The translations under genes and the position numbers were made by a program. The notes under the pieces are model-generated. The model made no database searches. It was not told where the DNA came from and saw nothing but the letters and a program-made list of their open reading frames with translations. A DNA stretch of 64,000 bases from assembly GCA_002118135.1 (NCBI GenBank), contig BDIU01000161.1, positions 62,001 to 126,000 of the forward strand. Direction: 5' to 3'. Every line of letters begins with the position of its first letter. Position 1 is the first letter of the stretch. The stretch is from Trebouxia sp. TZW2008. Lineage: Eukaryota; Chlorophyta; Trebouxiophyceae; Trebouxiales; Trebouxiaceae. This document shows, one piece after another, positions 1 to 11,858 of this stretch.

Positions 1-3000
1 ATCGAGACATTCAGGTGAAGCTGTCAACTGCAGCTGTCAGCAGGGCTCACATGCTCTGCTTTGGCTTGAGAGTGACCAGGACGGGTGTTGAGCAGATGCA
101 GCACAGCCTGCTGGATGCGCTGAGCCTGGTCCAGCCCCCCCAGAGCCGTCACCCAGGCTTGAAGCACATCTGGCACTCTGGCAGGGTCTTGCTGCGAATG
201 CTGCTCTGGCACAAACTTTTGCCCTTTGTGGTAGACTGCCTGTGTGAGATGCAGACAAGGTTGGCAGGCAGCTGTTCAGCAGCAAATCAGCGCTGATGAT
301 AGTTGCAGTGGCAGTACAAGGCCACACAGCTTGGCAAATCTGATGAAGAATGCAAAAATGTGTAAGGACACCACAGCGAAAGACTATGAGCAAAGCTGAG
401 TCACCTCACAGACTTCTCCGACAAAGCGCTCCAGGCGAGGCAGGCTGGCAATGACGCGAAGCAGCTTACTGACAGCAGCAGGCAGGCTGGTGGGGTCCGT
501 CACCTCCAGGCTGATGCACACATCCTGCATGACTGTACAGGCTCATGGGGTGTACAAGGAATGCAATGCTGAGCCTGCACTTGAAAATATCTGGCTGACA
601 CAGGCTGGCATTGACGCAAAGCACACCAGCAGGTGAGCTGGTGAGGTCTGTCACCTCCAGACTTACACACACACATCCTGCGGAAGGATACAGGCTTGTG
701 ACAAGTTGTGCACTGCTGGGTTGTCAAGTCTTCAGAGTCAGATGCACTCTCGCTTTGCCCTATTTGTGATAGCAGAATGACAGCATAAAGACAGCATGTG
801 AAACTGGAACAAAGATGCATTGCTTCTTCCTTGTGTTTAGCACATCAGAAAGCATGTGACCTGAACAAGGTCAATGAGCACATCTGTGGGGATGCGCTCC
901 ACCAGGTTGAGCCCAAGGCGGTGTAGCTCCCGGTCGCGGCGCATGCGCTCACGGGTGGTCAGAGGTGCATTGCCCACTGCCTTGCTGCCCAGTTCTAGCT
1001 CGCCGCCTTCAGCAGCTGCTCCTGCCCTGCAGGGCAGTACAAGGCTGACATGTGTGGGCAAGTGCTTGCGTAGCTTATGCAGACAGCAGCCTGCATGGGG
1101 TCCAGCCAAATTTTGCTCTGAAGAACAGTAACATGGTCCTATCATCCTCACAACAAGGTGGCACAAATCAGACACTCAGAAGGTATGAGCAGGTGAAATC
1201 TCAGATTTTGGCGTGCTATATATCAGGCAGGCAAGCAAACAAGCAAGCAATGACTGTGTTGTTCAAGCAGACAGCAGAATCTACAAACTGGGCTGTTCAA
1301 TTCAGCTGAGCAGAGCTATGAAAAGATCAGCTGAGCGCAGCACTCAGGTAGCTGAGCAAACAAGTCAAGGTGCAGGACACACTCTGGTGCTTGAAGCTTG
1401 GCCTCATTGAGGCGGCGCTCCAGGATGTCCATTTGGCGCTGCAGGGACTTGTACTGCTTGGCGGTGGGGCGGGCGTCCAGCTCCAGAATGAGGGATGCGT
1501 TTTCTTCTGCCAGCACATCTGCCTTGTGCTCAGCCTGAGCCTGCCGTCTAGCTGTGCCCCTGCAGTCATATATACATGCTTGGCAGGGCGGAAGTGAGCT
1601 GCTGTTGATGCTACAGACAAGATGCTGCAATGCACATTGAAACTTAAGTTTGCGCTTGCCTTTGAGTTGGGCCCCTGCAGGTATAGCTTCTGTGAACCAT
1701 GCTTTCTTGCGTCTTTTGGATTCATGCTTGGCAGTGGGGCAGGCATGCAGCTCTAGAACAAGGAATACCTTCTCTTCTGCCAGCACATCTGCCTAGTGCT
1801 CAGCCTGAGCTTGCTATTGAGCTGTGCCCCAGCAGGCATCGTTTCTTGCGGCGTCAGATTTGGCGTGTGATACTGAGCAAATGCTGGTGCTGTAGGCAAG
1901 ATGCCGCAGTCACTATGTGTCTTGTGCCTTCATGTTCAGCTTCTGCAGACTAGACAGCAGACGAAGGCTGGCCTGACCTGGCAGCTTCAGCAGCAGAGGT
2001 GTTAGCCAGGTGAAGAGCTCTTTGGGCCTCAGCAGCTGCAGTCTCAGCCTGAGCCAGTCTTTCTGACAGAACTGCATCTGGACCTGAGCCATATGGTGAG
2101 CTGCGCACCTGCCACATATGACCACAGCGTCATAGCACTTTGATTTGACGACGAGGCATGTGTATGGCTTATGCTGACTCAACACAAGTGATACCCATGA
2201 GTTGTTTGTCAGTAGCTCAGCATGTCTTCAATGCGACAACTGATCATGAGCGTGCATCATCTGATTGCTGCTGAGCACTAACATGAGCAATTTGTGGGTA
2301 GCGATACCATTGTGCAGCGTATTCAACATTACCGAAATTTGTGTTCACATGCCAATCTGCAAGCTGAAGCCCAAATCTGTACCGTGTCTGAATGCTCATG
2401 CCATTTGCCTGGGCAATGCTGCATGTGGACTTGCGCCGTATTATACAGAAGTGACCGCATCTGAAGCAGGGCAGCTATGCTGACTGGTTTATCAGTGCGC
2501 AAGGCTGACTTACCACCAATCCTGCGCGGTTCTCGGCATCCTTGAGCTGCCCTGCCAGCGCTCCAACTTCAGCTCGCAGCATTGCTAACTCATTCTGCAC
2601 ATCACAGGCAGCATGTTGCAAAATACTTCATATATGCCTTGCAAAGAGTCTTTGCTAGTGTGCAAAGTAGACATGATTGGGTTCCTTTGCATGGGCACCG
2701 GGCTATGCGTTTGTCGGTAAGATGCACATAGGGTATCAGTCTGAGACTGCTGCAGTAGCACAATCCAAACCCGAGCTTGAGCAGCTCAACACCCACAAAG
2801 GTCACAAACATATGCAGGCTGAGGCAGCTAAGAATAATCCAGCTCACAAATTCTGAGGAACTGGAGCTGAAATTGCATATCTGGAGTGTATATTACCTCC
2901 ATGCTGTCATTTTGCTCTTCATACAGTCCCACAATCTCAACGGGTCGTAGCTCACGGGCCGCAGCTGCTACAGCTCCTGACTGAGCCCTCAAGGCACCAT

Positions 3001-6000
3001 CCCCTGAACAACACATCCTCATCATTTGCTTCACGCTCAGATTCAAGGCAGGTACAGCTCAGGATTTCGCTTGGTCCTTGCAATGTAGAGGGCTTCACAT
3101 GCGCAACTTAGCTGTCCAACAAAATAACGTGCTGAGTCTGCCTGCTGGCATCAAGGGGCTTCTACCCACCATCAGTGTTGAAATGACATCAAAGGCTGAC
3201 GTCCACCAAGCAATGCCAAGACGGGCAGTATAGCGCAAAGCAGTCCTTGACCTTGACAGGACACAACAGCCCAAACAGGACCATCAACAGGTATGCAAGG
3301 CCCAACACCGGCTTCAACACGCACATGTATTGCATCCCTCTGGACAGGTTTTTGGCTGAGGAGCGTCCTGAAGCTTCATACCACTTTGACTTCTGATTCA
3401 ACTGACCTTTGTTGATAAGGAAGGCTCTCTTGAGGCGAGCATAGGCTTCAGCATCTCTTCTGGCGCAGCGCTCCTCTTTGGCAACCTTGTCAGCCAGGCG
3501 GCCCTTCAGCTGCTCCAGGGTTCCTTCCTGTGCCCTGCTAGCGTGCTCCAGGTGGCAGATATGGCTCTGCAGGCGCTGCACCTCGCTCTCTGCTGCTCGC
3601 GCCTGCTCTTTCCACTGCACACATTTACAATGAAATCACTGAAACCCTCAATTGCTAAAGCTGTTTCAGCTTCAGCTGCTCCCGAGTCCACTGTTGTGCC
3701 CTGCCAGCATGTATAAGTGACAAACATGGCCGTGCGGGCGCTTTTACCTCATTCTCTGCCGCTCGCGCCTGCTCCCTCCACTGCACAGAGATTCTAAGCT
3801 GAACTGCTGCTGACAAGGCACATGCCGACATTGCAGTGACATGCTTGTTTGAAAACAACACAGGGTGTTGCACATAGTGCATATGGTCGTCATTGAAAGG
3901 GTAGACATGGTTGCTTGGCTGATTGTAGAAGTGTCTCATGTGAAAGAGCAGTGTCAAACAAGAAATGATGTTTGATACACACCCACCTGGTTGCTTTTTG
4001 AAACAGCATCTTCAAGCCCCCTGTCTGATTGACTGGCTGACTCCATCCATTCCTGCACCTCCGCCTCACGCTGCCTGAATGCAATAAGCCCATGTCAACA
4101 ACACAGTTGAAACGGATAAGATCACACAGGTCATGGCTATGGCTCATTTGACCAGGATACGCAATGAGTTGACTGCCCAAGCAGTGGAACGTCAGGGCAT
4201 CAATGCATGTTTGCAGCAGACGAAGACAATCAACGTTGTGCAGCGCTCAACTGCGAAGCTAGGCTTGTGTGCAGGCTTTTTTGTACCTGGGCTGCTGTTG
4301 TGTGTTTGCGCTTGATTAATGGATGTTGCAAACTGCAAAGGCCAGTGCTGAGATGCATATGAGGCTGCATATCCACTGCTTGCATCGCCGTCTCCAGCGT
4401 TTTGAGGACCATACTTGTGGGAACTATTAAGGTCTGCCACTTGAGTGGACAGCCGCTTGACTTCAGCCTCAAGCCTAGTGCTTCCCTCTTTGGCCTTTCG
4501 GGCCTCCCTTTCAGCCAGGTCCACTTCCCTGCTGGACATGCTGGCTGTCTCCATCCAGTGTTCCACTGCTCGCTCCCTTTCCCTGCACAACAGGAATCCA
4601 TTCTTTCATGCTAACTAGCAGGCAGACAATGGACAACATGAATTCATTGTAAAATTTTGCACATTTGCTGGCATTGCTAGTTGTCCAGTTAAGATGAACT
4701 GTCAGGCTGGCCTTCTTGCTCTGCGTGGGCATTCTAGCGTGTACCATGAAGGAGGCAAGAGCACTTACTGTTGCCAGCTCACATTGCAAGAGCATGTTGC
4801 CTGCAGCTCAGCAGCAGTACGTTCAGCAATGCTGACGTCATAAAGTTACCTATGCGTTGGCTCATGCGTGTTTGCTACCATGTAGCTGATGGTAGATGTA
4901 AGTCAGGGATTACATCTACCCCTAGTGCGGCCCAGCTATGCAAGGGAAAGCGGTTTACCTGCCAGATTGCTGCAGCTCTTTCAAGTTGTCTTGAAGGCGC
5001 TGTACTTCTCCTTCTAGCTTGGTCTGCATGCGCTGGGCAGCGTCCTGAGCAGCTGCTTTGTCAGCCTGTGACAGCTGCATCCCGCTGGCTAGTTGAGCAT
5101 TCTCTGCATCTCTGATCCTGCATGACAGCCTTGCCTTGCAGTCGGTTTTGAAGGAAATGGTTCGCCCTCATGCGCATCCTCTACAACCAGCTTTGCTTGT
5201 TTGGCCCAGACAGTCATTACACCACCGAAATGTGTGTATTGCCTTGACAGCAGGCACATAACAATGTCGATACAGCAGCATGCAACCGTCTTCCATGCAA
5301 CTTTTGACTGCAGTCTGTTTTGGAAAGAGACGTGTCCCAAGCTGTGGAGCCTCTCTTTAGAGTTTGGCTGTTTGCTCGACCTTGGGGTTGCTGAGAGGCG
5401 TGTCTCAAGGCTGTTTGACAGCAAACGCATAATAATGATGATACAGCAGTATGAAGCCATGTTCAATGCATCTCAACACTTTCTTGGCAGGGGGCGAAAA
5501 CATCTTCTCCTCAATTCAAGGTGTGAGCCAATCGCGCCATCCCTCTCAAGGATTGCATTGTCCTGCCATACAGGCAAACATACCTGCTGTCAGCTTGTAG
5601 ACGGGTGAGGCGGGAGTGCAGATCTCTGAGCTGTCCCTCCAGGGCTTTCACCTGCATCTTGCCACGCTCATTCTCCCCATTCACGCTGCTATCCTGCTGT
5701 GAGGCAGCAGACCAGCTGCGCTGCACTTGCTGTAGCTCATGCTCTTTTGCCCTGCATATGCCCAGCAATAGCAGATCCATCTTTGGATCAATGTGCTTTT
5801 GCAATCAACACAAAAGCATTCAAAGCAGACATCAGTTGTAAATTCTTGTTGTTTGTTGTATGGATAGTCCTTCTCGCTTCAAGGCTATGAATGTGCAGTC
5901 ATGATTGCATGATGTGCCGGGGCCTCCAGACCAGGACAGCTCGTGCCTGCCTTGCTTTTGTGCATGGTATGTACACAACGTATGCTGCACAGTTGCACAT

Positions 6001-9000
6001 GGCAATGCCCTTCTATGTAGGCCAAATCGCAGGTGTCCTGTGGTTCAGTGTTGCCATACACAGCAACACACAGGTGCAGACCATCACTGACTTTTCATGG
6101 GCATCTTGCTGTCCCTCTTGTAAGGGGAAAGTTGCGTTTTGATGGACAAAAGCATTTGGTACACCTGTTGGTGTTCTCTAGATGGGCGATGTAGCGCTGC
6201 AGACGTTGAATATCGGCTTCCAGGCGCTGGGCTCCTGCTTGAGCCTTGGCAGCAGTCTTGTTTGCCTCCTGCTCGCCCCGGTCGCTCTGGCTTGCAGACT
6301 CTGCCAAGGCAGCAAGTTCTGCTTCTTTGGTCCTGCGGAAATCTCACTGATTCGATGGATGAGTCAAATTTGCCTGGAACAAGCGGTTACATAGAAGAAA
6401 TTCTGCTTGCCAAGAAGTTGCAACAGGACTCTTATGCCCTGCTTGTTCCTTGATCATAGTGCCTGCTTGGCACTCGCCTACTTCCTAACCTAAACACAAC
6501 ATCGCTCTGCCTTGGCATCCCAATGATCTGAGTATTATCTCATTTGCGGTCAACATAAAGCAGCTAGATCACACTTTCATGCCAGACATGTTTCAGGACA
6601 GACACAGCTAAGCTGTACCAGCTCGTGATAAGCTACTGTCACGGCTGCGAGGGGTGTGCTGCAAGGCAGCCAGACACCGCAACAGCGACAACAAAGGGCA
6701 ATGCTTACCGTTTTGACTGATCCAGCTCTGTGATGAGGTTTTGCAAGCGTGCCAGCTCGCTGTCAGACTTCTGCTTGGCCTGTCTGGCTGATTCTGAAGC
6801 CCGCTCGGCGCTTTCCCTGCCCTTGTCTACCACAGCAGCATTCTGCTTTGCTTCTTTCAGCTGCTGCTCCTTAAGCCTATGACACACAGGTCAAGCTTGT
6901 GACACCTATCACCTGGCTTGCACAAGCATGCATCTGGCGTTATACAGGCATCTATATCAACAAAACTGTATAAGCCCTCTTCGTGCATTTGAAAAAAAAA
7001 AAGAATGACAACAAACAAGCATAAGCTTGTGCAGCTCTCTGTTATGACATTTGGTTGCAAAGAGGTTTACGATTTGTGCAACAGCTCTCACAGGTGCCCT
7101 GGCTGAGCTCATGTTTCTGACTGCAACTTGCACAATGTACACTGACTGCCCACTGCAGTGGTGTGTGACGAAGGGAACCTGTTTGCATGCTCCAGTGTGG
7201 CAACTTGACTCTGCAGTTTGGCCACATCGCCCTCCAGCCGCTTCACTGCTGCGCTGGATTTGTTCTGTCTCAAGTCAGCATCTTCAGCTTGCTTGCCAGA
7301 CTGCATATCAGCACGACCTGCAGCTTTAACTGCATCATCACGTTCCCTGCACCACAAGCATTGCCAATCACACTTATGTTGAACCTTGACATGCTGCACT
7401 TTCTGGCGCATTGGGCAATCATTGCTTACCAGGATGAACATTTGCAATACTTAGATGGCATCAAGTCTAAGTGGGAAGACTTTGTTATGCCAAGCCTCCT
7501 TGTCATGCATTGACACTCTTGCAACTGATGCAGCAAGTGCTGACACACACCGCTCACCTTTGCAAGCGGATCAGCACAGCATCAATCCTTGACTCGCGTT
7601 CACGCGACAGATCTGTGGCAGCAAGGAGCTCCTCTACCAGATGCGCCCGTCTGTCATACTGAGTCAGCAAGCTGTCAAATGCTGAGTACAATGAGCTGGC
7701 ATCTGGAGCTGCAGTGCTTGCATGCTGCATATGTTGAAGCCGGAAATGACGCTGTGGTGACTGGCTTGTGTGCTTTGCGAGCTGGTGCTGCAGCTGCATG
7801 CCAGCAAAGCCGCTGTCCCTCAAGCGCTGGTTCAACGCTGACCAATCTGCATCCAATACAATAGCTGCTCTGCTGATTCAGCATATTATAAGTCTGCAAG
7901 CATATAGCATTGCTTGCAACCTTATCATACTTGATAAGGTTGCAAGCAGCAGCACATGGTAGAGCAAATCAACAGGTGCATGCTGCAATGCTATGCTTCA
8001 CACAGGGCTCAAAACATGCCACATTGCTTATTGTGTAGGCCCAGGCGCGTCCATCACTTGCATGTGGGGCCATTGGGGGCTGAAAGTGGCATGCTCTGAC
8101 CTTGCTGAACCATGCCTTGTGTAAGGTCTTGCTGTTGATCAGTGCGGACGGCTAACAGCTTATTTGCATCAGCATACAAATCTTCTGCTGCATGGGTTGC
8201 CTGGGCCCTCAAGGCCTGCTCTATGACCTGGGCGGAGGTGCTGTCATGGAGGCCATACTTGCTGCGCAAGCCTGCAACAAAATTACAGCAAGGATTGCAA
8301 GACTATTGCCAGACTTATCATGCAGCAGCTGCACTGACACTAGCTTGCCCATGTCAAGCTGTTACAGGGCTTGCTCTGTATGATGACTGTTCTGGTTGCT
8401 GATGGGTGCCATTGCCATTGAAACGCACTTATTGGTGCCCCAAATGCATTGTGCATGCATCAACATTGTCTCATAAGGAGAAGTCACTGTATCAAATATG
8501 GCACACACCATATACATCTGTGGAGTGAGTCACACAAGGCTGACCTGATAGGAAGGCAGGCAAATCAGAAGAGTCATTTTGAGCAGGTGCTGCATTGCCA
8601 TGTGCTTCTGTATTATGCTGAGCAGCCTCCTGTGCTGGCCCAAAATGGTTTCCACCATGGGGTTTGTCTGCCTGTCTCAGAGCAGCTGATGCCTCTGTCA
8701 AAGCCTGTGTGCCTCCTGTCAAGAAGACGCATGTCTGTTCAGACATGAGTGTACGTGATGGCATGTAAGACTAAAGCATGCATAGCATGTGTGATGATTT
8801 ACTACAGCCGCGTTAGCATATGCACCAATGCTGCACTTGGCATTTGGACTTTCAGCAATCCTATAGTCTGTAAATGCAAGCCCTCAGACAAGCTGGCTAT
8901 CTAAGATGAACACCAACTTACCAAAGTTGAGAGTGTCCAGGGACAATCTCAAAGCGTCCATGTCTGCTTGCAGCTGGTGTGCAGCTCCAGAGAATTGTTG

Positions 9001-9182
9001 TGAAAGCTGCATGCCTTCCATAGCTTCTGGAACAGAAGCCATGACAGAAGGCAGGGTTCCTGCAAAGCGCTGGCAGTATCTTCATGATTGAACTGAGCAG
9101 GCCATACTGCTTCACCAGGCCTGATACCTTGGCGTGAGCCATACGCATCAGTGTTCTGGTTTGCAGCCTCTTTTTCGTCCAT
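1..9182 (-). CDS. CEP70-like centriolar coiled-coil protein (3' end beyond window)
   Basis: Exons, read high to low: 9182-9128, 9059-8922, 8715-8545, 8271-8101, 7846-7558, 7346-7179, 6876-6709, 6332-6165, 5751-5584, 5117-4959, 4582-4415, 4074-3987, 3614-3407, 3003-2897, 2594-2514, 2108-1978, 1559-1383, 1026-861, 524-405, 239-51. Phases agree at every join and give 1,030 codons before the window edge. The family call rests on the order of blocks matching CEP70 as I know it: an N-terminal DWSALNQRLRDSGF segment (from residue ~179), a long coiled coil, a REL..VEIVGLYEEQ block, an ELDARPTAKQYKSLQRQ coil, and a C-terminal helical block with LPRLERFVGEVCE. CEP70 proteins sit at centrioles or basal bodies. 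The 178-residue N-terminal extension and the long central repeat are unlike human CEP70. The start is uncertain: 9182 is the first ATG in phase, but an open stretch in the same frame lies upstream beyond one TGA. Confidence 0.55.
591..677 (-). repeat. Degenerate copy of the CEP70-like exon at 405-524
   Basis: The minus strand from about 677 downward resembles the true exon starting at 524. It keeps a CAG acceptor, a GATGTGTG start and a stretch reading SLEVTDLTSSPAG against SLEVTDPTSLPAA in the real exon. The copy is shifted near its start (GATGTGTGTGTGTAA gives a stop in the expected frame) and the similarity fades before a donor site. It lies in the intron just upstream of its parent, so it looks like a tandem duplicate that decayed. 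Confidence 0.6.
1700..1829 (-). repeat. Degenerate copy of the CEP70-like exon at 1383-1559
   Basis: Read on the minus strand, this stretch matches the start of the exon at 1559-1383 (LAEE..., a QAQAEH-like segment, ELHACPTAK against ELDARPTAK). The acceptor AG of the parent has become TG in the copy, and two TAG codons interrupt the frame, so it cannot serve as an exon. It sits in the intron immediately upstream of the parent exon. Confidence 0.7.
3657..3780 (-). repeat. Degenerate copy of the CEP70-like exon at 3407-3614
   Basis: Starting at 3780 on the minus strand after a CAG, the copy reads WREQARAAENE, against WKEQARAAESE in the true exon. It then diverges, recovers an HAGRAQ..T.EQLK segment (true exon HASRAQ..T.EQLK) and stops at TAG. 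A GT after ENE (position 3747) could let 3780-3748 act as an 11-codon mini-exon in frame. Including it would break the 56-residue spacing of the repeat array, so I treat it as an intronic relic. Confidence 0.65.
5138..5478. repeat. Two tandem ~170-bp copies in a CEP70-like intron
   Basis: Segments 5138-5308 and 5309-5478 align along their length with many substitutions, for example GACAGCAGGCACATAACAAT against GACAGCAAACGCATAATAAT, and GATACAGCAG shared. They lie between exons 5117-4959 and 5751-5584. No open coding frame is evident in either copy. Confidence 0.6.
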
Positions 9183-10442
9183 CCTGCTTCAAATTTGCAG
9201 CAAGGAGGTGAGTGTCTCAAGTGTGTGCGTTGAGTCTATGTCCGTTAATTTGCTGAAGCCAGCATTTTCCAGCAACTTGCTGACTTCGTCAACAGTTCTC
9301 AGTGTCTGGGCACAAGTCCTGATGTGGCAAAACACCAACCCGAACTCAAGCACCCATTTGACAGTGATCTGATCAGACCTACCCGCAACGCCTTTGGCCG
9401 TCACGACGACCGGCTTGCAGCTGTCAGGCAATGGCTGTAGCGTTGAAGCAACCAGTCTCTGGCACGCCAAGGCTATGGTGCCGTCTCGCAAAAATTCTGG
9501 CCGCGACGGCTGTGATCAACTTGATCACTCGAGGCCACGCAGAATGCAGGACTCGTCACTCATGCAGTTCGAAAGGCGTATACCCAGCTGCAGACATAAC
9601 ACTGAAGTTTATTCGATGAAGAGCAGCTTGCTCAAGGTGAATGTTTAGTTTTGCTCCTCCTTAGGTCACAAACAGCAAAACTGCATTTGCTGTACATGTG
9701 TTGCGGTTGCATGCACTGTAAAACAGCACAATCATTGGCGACATGCAGACACGCTTGCCAGATTTTTATGAACTCGCTCCCGTCAAGGGCATGACAACAA
9801 ACAGCTCAAAGAAGCTTTGGCAGTCTCAACTGTAGTTATGCAGGTCAGAAAGGCATGCAAACCCGGGCACCCATAGAAGCCACAGCAGGAGCTTTTACAT
9901 AATGGTTGTCCACGCTGCACAATGTCGGCAAGAATGCATGTCTGCAAGCAGCCTGAAAGCAACGATGCTTGCGGTCATTGCCATGTAAGCAGTTGGGCAA
10001 TCAATGCTGCCATGTGTCCACGCTGTGCCCCAATGCATCTGAAACATCACCATTGTACAATGCATGTATATCAAATCTTTTCGTGACATGGTCTCTGCAA
10101 TCAGCACAAACAAAATCCCATTTGCACCTTGAAATGACCAGAAAGGAAATGGCACTGGCAGAAAGACTGAAGGACGGAAAAATTAGAGCAGTGCAAGGGG
10201 AATCAATTCACTCTATCAGTACAGCAGGTGACAGCAACAGCTGCATTGCTGGACATGCCCAAAGTTGGCTCAGGATATGGTACAAGGGTTATTGGTACAG
10301 TGAATGTAGACCCTTATTCTGATACATTTTCTGTGAGCTTTGACTTGCCTTCATACAGCAGTCTATGCGTGCTCAGATTTGCTGTACTGACTCTGCAAGA
10401 GAACCCTGACAGCATGTAAGGACATGTCATGCTGCTGCTGTG
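9183..10442. other. Region upstream of the CEP70-like gene
   Basis: About 1.26 kb between the CEP70-like start and the stop of the RING-finger gene. The minus strand has an open frame from an ATG at 9491 to a TGA at 9189, in the same frame as the 9182 start and ending with a coding-like stretch (VSKLLENAGF). The part near 9360-9560 is richer in CpG than its surroundings, as are other gene starts in this window, and could be the promoter and 5' leader. From 9600 to 10440 I see nothing convincing. Confidence 0.3.
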
Positions 10443-11858
10443 TCATACTGTTGTCAACAGCACCATCAGGCCGCTCACTTTTGTGTTGCATGCCGGACAG
10501 AACGGACAGCTTGCTGTGTGTTGCTGAAGGCACCCCGCACACAGCAAGAAGTGCAAGCAAGGCAGAATCAGGCAATTCCGCTTGGTTTTGTGGCAAACTG
10601 TGCACATTACAGTGTCTTGTGCATCCCTGCACATCACAGCAGCAGCATAATCAGTAGCACAGTCACAGCAGCATCACATTCACAGCAGCATCACACTGAC
10701 AGCAGGATCACGTTTGCAGCAAAATCACATTCACGGCAGCAACAGAATCAGCAGCACTTGTGAAATGCCCAGGTTTGAAGATTTTGCAATAAGCATAGCC
10801 AGGCAGACCTGAGATCATCCTCAGCTTTGCGCAGAGATCGCCTCAGCTTCTCGCGGTCTTCTTGCAGATGACAGATTTGTCTGTTACGCTCCTGCAGCTG
10901 AAGGCGATGCTGTTTCTTGAGCTGCTGCATCTGCTGCTGTGCAACTGTCTCCTCTTCACCACCCTTCTCTCTGGTTTCTGGTCTGCCATTAGACCCTGCT
11001 GTTTCTGTTCGGCCAACCTGCGCACAACACGTCAAATTGCATGCATAGAAAGGTCATAAGGCTCCAGCACCTTACTTCTGACTTCATCTGCTCACCATCA
11101 ATACTGTAGCATTTGCAAATCATTACACATGCATCGTCATCTCTTACCCACGTTTGGTTGGCTGCACACTGCAGGCTATCAAACTGCTCCTGCCAATTGG
11201 ATGTGTCATCTGAACATGACTATCAAAGGGACAGCGCTCTGTCGCTCGTTTGCAACCAAGGAGTTTGCTGTAGCTGAGATTCAAATACTTTGGCATGCGC
11301 ACCTGCAGCTCTTGAATGCTGGGCGGTCCAAGCTTGTCCAAGTCTTGACAATTGCTGCTGTTCCCTCTTTCCAGCTTGGTTGCATGTATGCTGTCTAGTA
11401 GGTGGCTCTGCGATGCCATCAGGTCAAGAGGGTCAGCATCTAATGGATCAGGGGGTTGTCCATTGTCATGCAGCCCTCTTGATGCACCACCAGGTGGCAA
11501 TCTGCTGGACAGATTTTGTACCGAGCCCGGTGCTTCCTGGAAAACAGTTGTGCTCAGGTGAAAGAACTACCTTTGAAAACACCAGACAGAGTTGCTTATA
11601 TCCAAGGCAGATTGCAATTGGGAAAGTGTACATGCATGAGGGCACCTGCAAGCTTAGGCTGCTGTTTTGTTTAAGCCGTTTGTAGGGAGGCTCGAGCATG
11701 GCTTGTGTCACGGCATCGAAACACACACGTTTCTTCTGTGGCTTCTGCGCAGCTGGCACCAGTGTTGCAATGTGCATACCAACTGTAGGCGAGCCTGGCT
11801 TCTTCGGCGAGCTGCTGGCGCCATCGGACAGACGTTGTTTTGTTATGTCGTGCTGCAT
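10443..11858 (-). CDS. Coiled-coil protein with C-terminal RING finger, probable E3 ubiquitin ligase
   Basis: Exons: 11858-11646, 11536-11303, 11189-11148, 11087-11076, 11017-10809, 10626-10443, giving about 297 residues with consistent phases. The 12-nt fourth exon is the weakest call. The N-terminal half is polar and probably disordered, with a basic KKRVCFDA segment. A charged coiled coil (QQQMQQLKKQHRLQLQERN) follows in exon 5. The last exon encodes a C3HC4-type RING: CTVC, PCLHFLLCAGC, SCPFC, then a short hydrophobic tail ending in a stop. A central coil followed by a terminal RING is the layout of plant SBP1/BOI-like E3 ligases and of the tails of RING-bearing plant kinesins. No motor domain is present here, so the former is the better comparison. 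Its substrate cannot be inferred. It lies on the same strand as the CEP70-like gene, 1.26 kb upstream of it. Confidence 0.6.
10664..10748. repeat. Five tandem 17-bp units in a RING-gene intron
   Basis: Units start at 10664, 10681, 10698, 10715 and 10732. The consensus is close to CACAGCAGCATCACATT. They lie wholly in the intron between exons 11017-10809 and 10626-10443 and extend imperfectly on both sides. The unit length is not a multiple of three and no frame is shared, so this is a minisatellite, not a coding repeat. Confidence 0.8.

Larger units (their letters stand above)
3537..7346 (-). repeat. 56-residue coiled-coil repeat array, about one unit per exon
   Basis: Inside the CEP70-like gene, exons 7346-7179, 6876-6709, 6332-6165, 5751-5584 and 4582-4415 are each exactly 168 nt and both start and end in phase 2. 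Exon 5117-4959 is 159 nt with the same phases. Exon 4074-3987 plus the first 78 nt of exon 3614-3407 makes a seventh unit of 56 residues. Each unit starts with an R-x-[KR]-E/D-like motif, ends near L-E-H/N-x-[NS], and carries an RLE.[DE]V..LQ-like segment near residues 37-46. Fifty-six residues are eight heptads, so a unit can be added or lost without breaking either reading frame or coiled-coil register. The array is best explained by tandem exon duplication. Confidence 0.75.

Noticed and set aside
9969..10322. Plus-strand 117-codon open frame
   Set aside because: No domain, no splice partners and composition like the surrounding intergenic DNA.
10443..10626. C-terminal RING of a plant-type kinesin
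   Set aside because: The RING resembles those on some plant kinesins, but the upstream exons encode only a short coil and no motor domain.
10664..10748. CRISPR-like repeat array
   Set aside because: Units are contiguous with no spacers and lie in a eukaryotic intron.
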